Position numbers and translations under genes: made by a program
DNA from: Hymenopellis radicata
Lineage: Eukaryota > Basidiomycota > Agaricomycetes > Agaricales > Physalacriaceae
Assembly: GCA_015501595.1 (NCBI GenBank)
Contig: JADNRX010001394.1
Coordinates: 1 to 10,097 of the forward strand
Reading direction: 5' to 3'
DNA: 10,097 nt
Notes under the pieces: generated by a model
What the model saw: the letters and a program-made list of their open reading frames with translations, nothing else
Told to the model about the DNA's origin: nothing
Database searches by the model: none
Part shown: positions 8,696 to 10,097 of the stretch, piece by piece
Layout of the letters: every line of letters begins with the position of its first letter
How positions within the stretch are numbered: position 1 is the stretch's first letter

Positions 8696-9691
8696 TCATT
8701 TCGATTGTGCTTGGCTGGCCTTGAACTCTTCGGGCGTCTTGAATAGGACACGCCGGTAGCGTGCCAGATCTACGAAGATAAGTAACGTAGTTTGGACGTG
8801 AGATACGGCATAAGCTCACCGATATTGAATCTCTGATATCGTCCAGTGCCCTATCGACAAGTAAGCAGACGGATATGATGGGAAACGACGGTGCTCACCG
8901 ATGCTTCGACACGAAATAACGGTCAGGTAAATCAGGATACCATCTAGAGGCGAGCTCCTACAAGGGTATAGTCAACGAGGCTAAATATTTCCAAATGGAC
9001 GGGCGACCAACCTTGATAGTAGAACAGTCTTCGCATATGCATCAAAATCTGAAGGTGCAAAGGATGCTAGGATGACATACCGACAATCCTGGAAGAAGGA
9101 TGAGCATAGGAATGAAATGAAAGTGTCAGGATCACCTGTAGTGAAGCCATTCAATCAGCTTAGGCATCTGTTCGCAGAGGAACTGCCGATCGACGTGGAC
9201 AGAGCTTCCGGCGAGAACAGCGGAGCGCTTGGTCGGAATCCTTCGTTTCACATAGGCCAGGACAGCTTCCTCGACTTCTGCCAGGGTATCTGTCGATGCC
9301 AAACATTCCGCCGTAAGTCCAGACTAAAATGTGAGATTTCCCCCACCAAAGAAATTGAAAACACGTACTTCGAAGTGCGTCTTGGTACACCAATCATCCA
9401 TTCTACGAGCCAATGTTCATCAGCAATTCAGCATGGCTGGAGCGTACTGACTTGTCCAGAGCCTCCTTGTCCGTCTTGATAGCATACCGCACGCCCTCAT
9501 CAATGATGTCGAGGTTGCCGTTCGTAATCAAAACCTGCAAGACACGTTTTCACATATCGCATTCTCGCGTCTTTATGTAGTGCGCACGGCTATTTCGATG
9601 ATTTTATCATTCCTGTGGTCAGCCAGTCATTTCACAGTCGATCCAGACGAGAGGCCGTCCATGGGCTGCAGAGCTTTATTGGGTCGGCCAT
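8696..9691 (-). CDS. REX2: Oligoribonuclease (DEDDh 3'-5' exonuclease, Rex2/Orn family)
   Basis: The enzyme degrades RNA oligomers of two to five nucleotides to mononucleotides; eukaryotic forms act in cytosol and mitochondria. Nine exons on the minus strand are 9691-9588, 9534-9452, 9402-9369, 9323-9136, 9088-9081, 9028-9012, 8957-8899, 8850-8820 and 8769-8696, about 200 residues (E. coli Orn has 181). Motifs run in order: WIDCEMTG with the catalytic Asp and Glu (about 19, 21), LITNGNLDIIDEG, MDDWCTKTH, SGLT, LAGSSVHVDRQFL (Asp about 120), MPKLIEWLHYR, DCSTIKELASRWYPDLP, and HRALDDIR with the catalytic His and Asp (about 165 and 169-170). The usual GNSVHVDR here reads GSSVHVDR. Frame steps are needed in exon 1 (9619-9622, 9653-9665) and at the exon 8 donor (8819-8820). 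The ATG at 9691 has A at -3; a leader starting at 9807 in another frame looks like a mitochondrial presequence. The gene converges on TRL1. Confidence 0.93.
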
Positions 9692-9807
9692 CCTGCGGAA
9701 AATTTGTGCCGGGTGGGTTTGTAGGCACGAGAGGAGGTTAAGTGGGCAAAGAGAGGACGTGTTTTTGGGTATTTGAACCGTGCGGCGAGGAGACCAGCGC
9801 GAAGCAT
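9692..9807 (-). other. Candidate mitochondrial presequence upstream of the oligoribonuclease
   Basis: From the ATG at 9807 the minus strand encodes MLRAGLLAARFKYP, then a stretch rich in Arg, Lys, Ser and Thr with almost no acidic residues, reaching KFSAGWPTQ before a stop near 9676. This composition, an amphipathic basic N-terminus, is typical of mitochondrial targeting peptides, and animal REXO2 also carries one. It is one frame off from the catalytic ORF that begins at the ATG at 9691, so a one-base error near the GG at 9692-9693 or an alternative start or splice is required to join them. CCGCAG just before 9691 could also be a splice acceptor. Confidence 0.4.
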
Positions 9808-9882
9808 GCGACGGTAAGAAATAAAGCGAGTTGCCAAAAGCGGTTGAGTACATTTACATTTTGATCTACTTCTGTCGTACAC

Positions 9883-10095
9883 CTACTGTATTATATTACT
9901 AGCAGCATCGGACGCGCTCCAAAGCATGTTGATGGCAACCTGCGTCGTCTTATCCATCTCTGCCGCACTTCCTGACCTGAACAACACTATTTTACCGCGA
10001 TGGAAGGAAACTGCGCATACTCTCCAGGACTCAATCAGCCGGACGCGCGGTGAACTTTGGCCGTAAAGGCTGGCGAAATCGGAGGGAACTGTCGC
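9883..10095 (-). CDS. Open frame running off the right edge, possible 3' end of an unknown gene
   Basis: On the minus strand one frame is open from the window edge to the TAG at 9883-9885, about 70 codons. It contains WRVCAVSFHRGKIVLF and ends with VAINMLWSASDAASNIIQ. I do not recognise a family. It would lie upstream of the oligoribonuclease in the same direction, leaving only 75 bases before the possible leader start at 9807, which is tight for a fungal intergenic space. A chance open frame is possible, since it lacks a start inside the window and shows no conserved motif. Confidence 0.22.
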   Translation of the reverse strand, partial: ATVPSDFASLYGQSSPRVRLIESWRVCAVSFHRGKIVLFRSGSAAEMDKTTQVAINMLWSASDAASNIIQ

Positions 10096-10097
10096 TG

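Noticed and set aside
1..10097. tRNA or rRNA genes
   Set aside because: I saw no convincing tRNA T-arm (GGTTCGA-type) with a matching acceptor stem and no rRNA-like sequence, but this was by eye; a tRNA covariance search would be decisive.

Overview
The window reads as genomic DNA of a filamentous fungus, most likely a basidiomycete of the Agaricomycetes. Genes are broken by many very short introns (about 45-56 nt, mostly GTRNGY...YAG), there are micro-exons of 8-17 nt, intergenic spaces are compact, and one gene belongs to the F-box/leucine-rich family that is greatly expanded in mushrooms. No bacterial operons, CRISPR array, rRNA or convincing tRNA gene was seen. Functional calls rest on motifs and remembered family architecture, not on a search.

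Layout. 1-700: possible 3' end of an unrecognised plus-strand gene with an acidic tail. 700-2223: about 1.5 kb without a recognisable gene, holding an AT-rich stretch, a perfect hairpin, a block of repeated words and one intron-like sequence with a perfect TACTAAC branch site. 2224-4333 (+): 14-exon ferric-reductase-like membrane flavoprotein of the TmpA/TmpB type. 4428-5624 (-): F-box protein with an early in-frame stop. 5625-6003: divergent promoter region. 6004-8568 (+): the fungal tripartite tRNA ligase Trl1, with ligase, kinase and cyclic phosphodiesterase parts all visible. 8696-9691 (-): nine-exon oligoribonuclease of the DEDDh class (Rex2/Orn), perhaps with a mitochondrial leader reaching 9807. 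9883-10095 (-): open frame running off the right edge.

Working together: Trl1 seals tRNA halves after intron removal and joins the unfolded-protein-response mRNA in fungi; oligoribonuclease clears RNA fragments of a few nucleotides. They are convergent neighbours, both in RNA metabolism, but nothing in the sequence shows co-regulation. The TmpA-like and F-box genes look unrelated to them.

The strongest unexpected signal is technical or evolutionary: in all three well-recognised genes the conserved protein jumps between reading frames at single-base steps, nearly always in runs of two or three identical bases (commonly GG where GGG is expected). Because Trl1 is normally essential and all its catalytic motifs are intact, I infer homopolymer errors in the assembly rather than three decaying genes. 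I found no convincing undescribed biological system.
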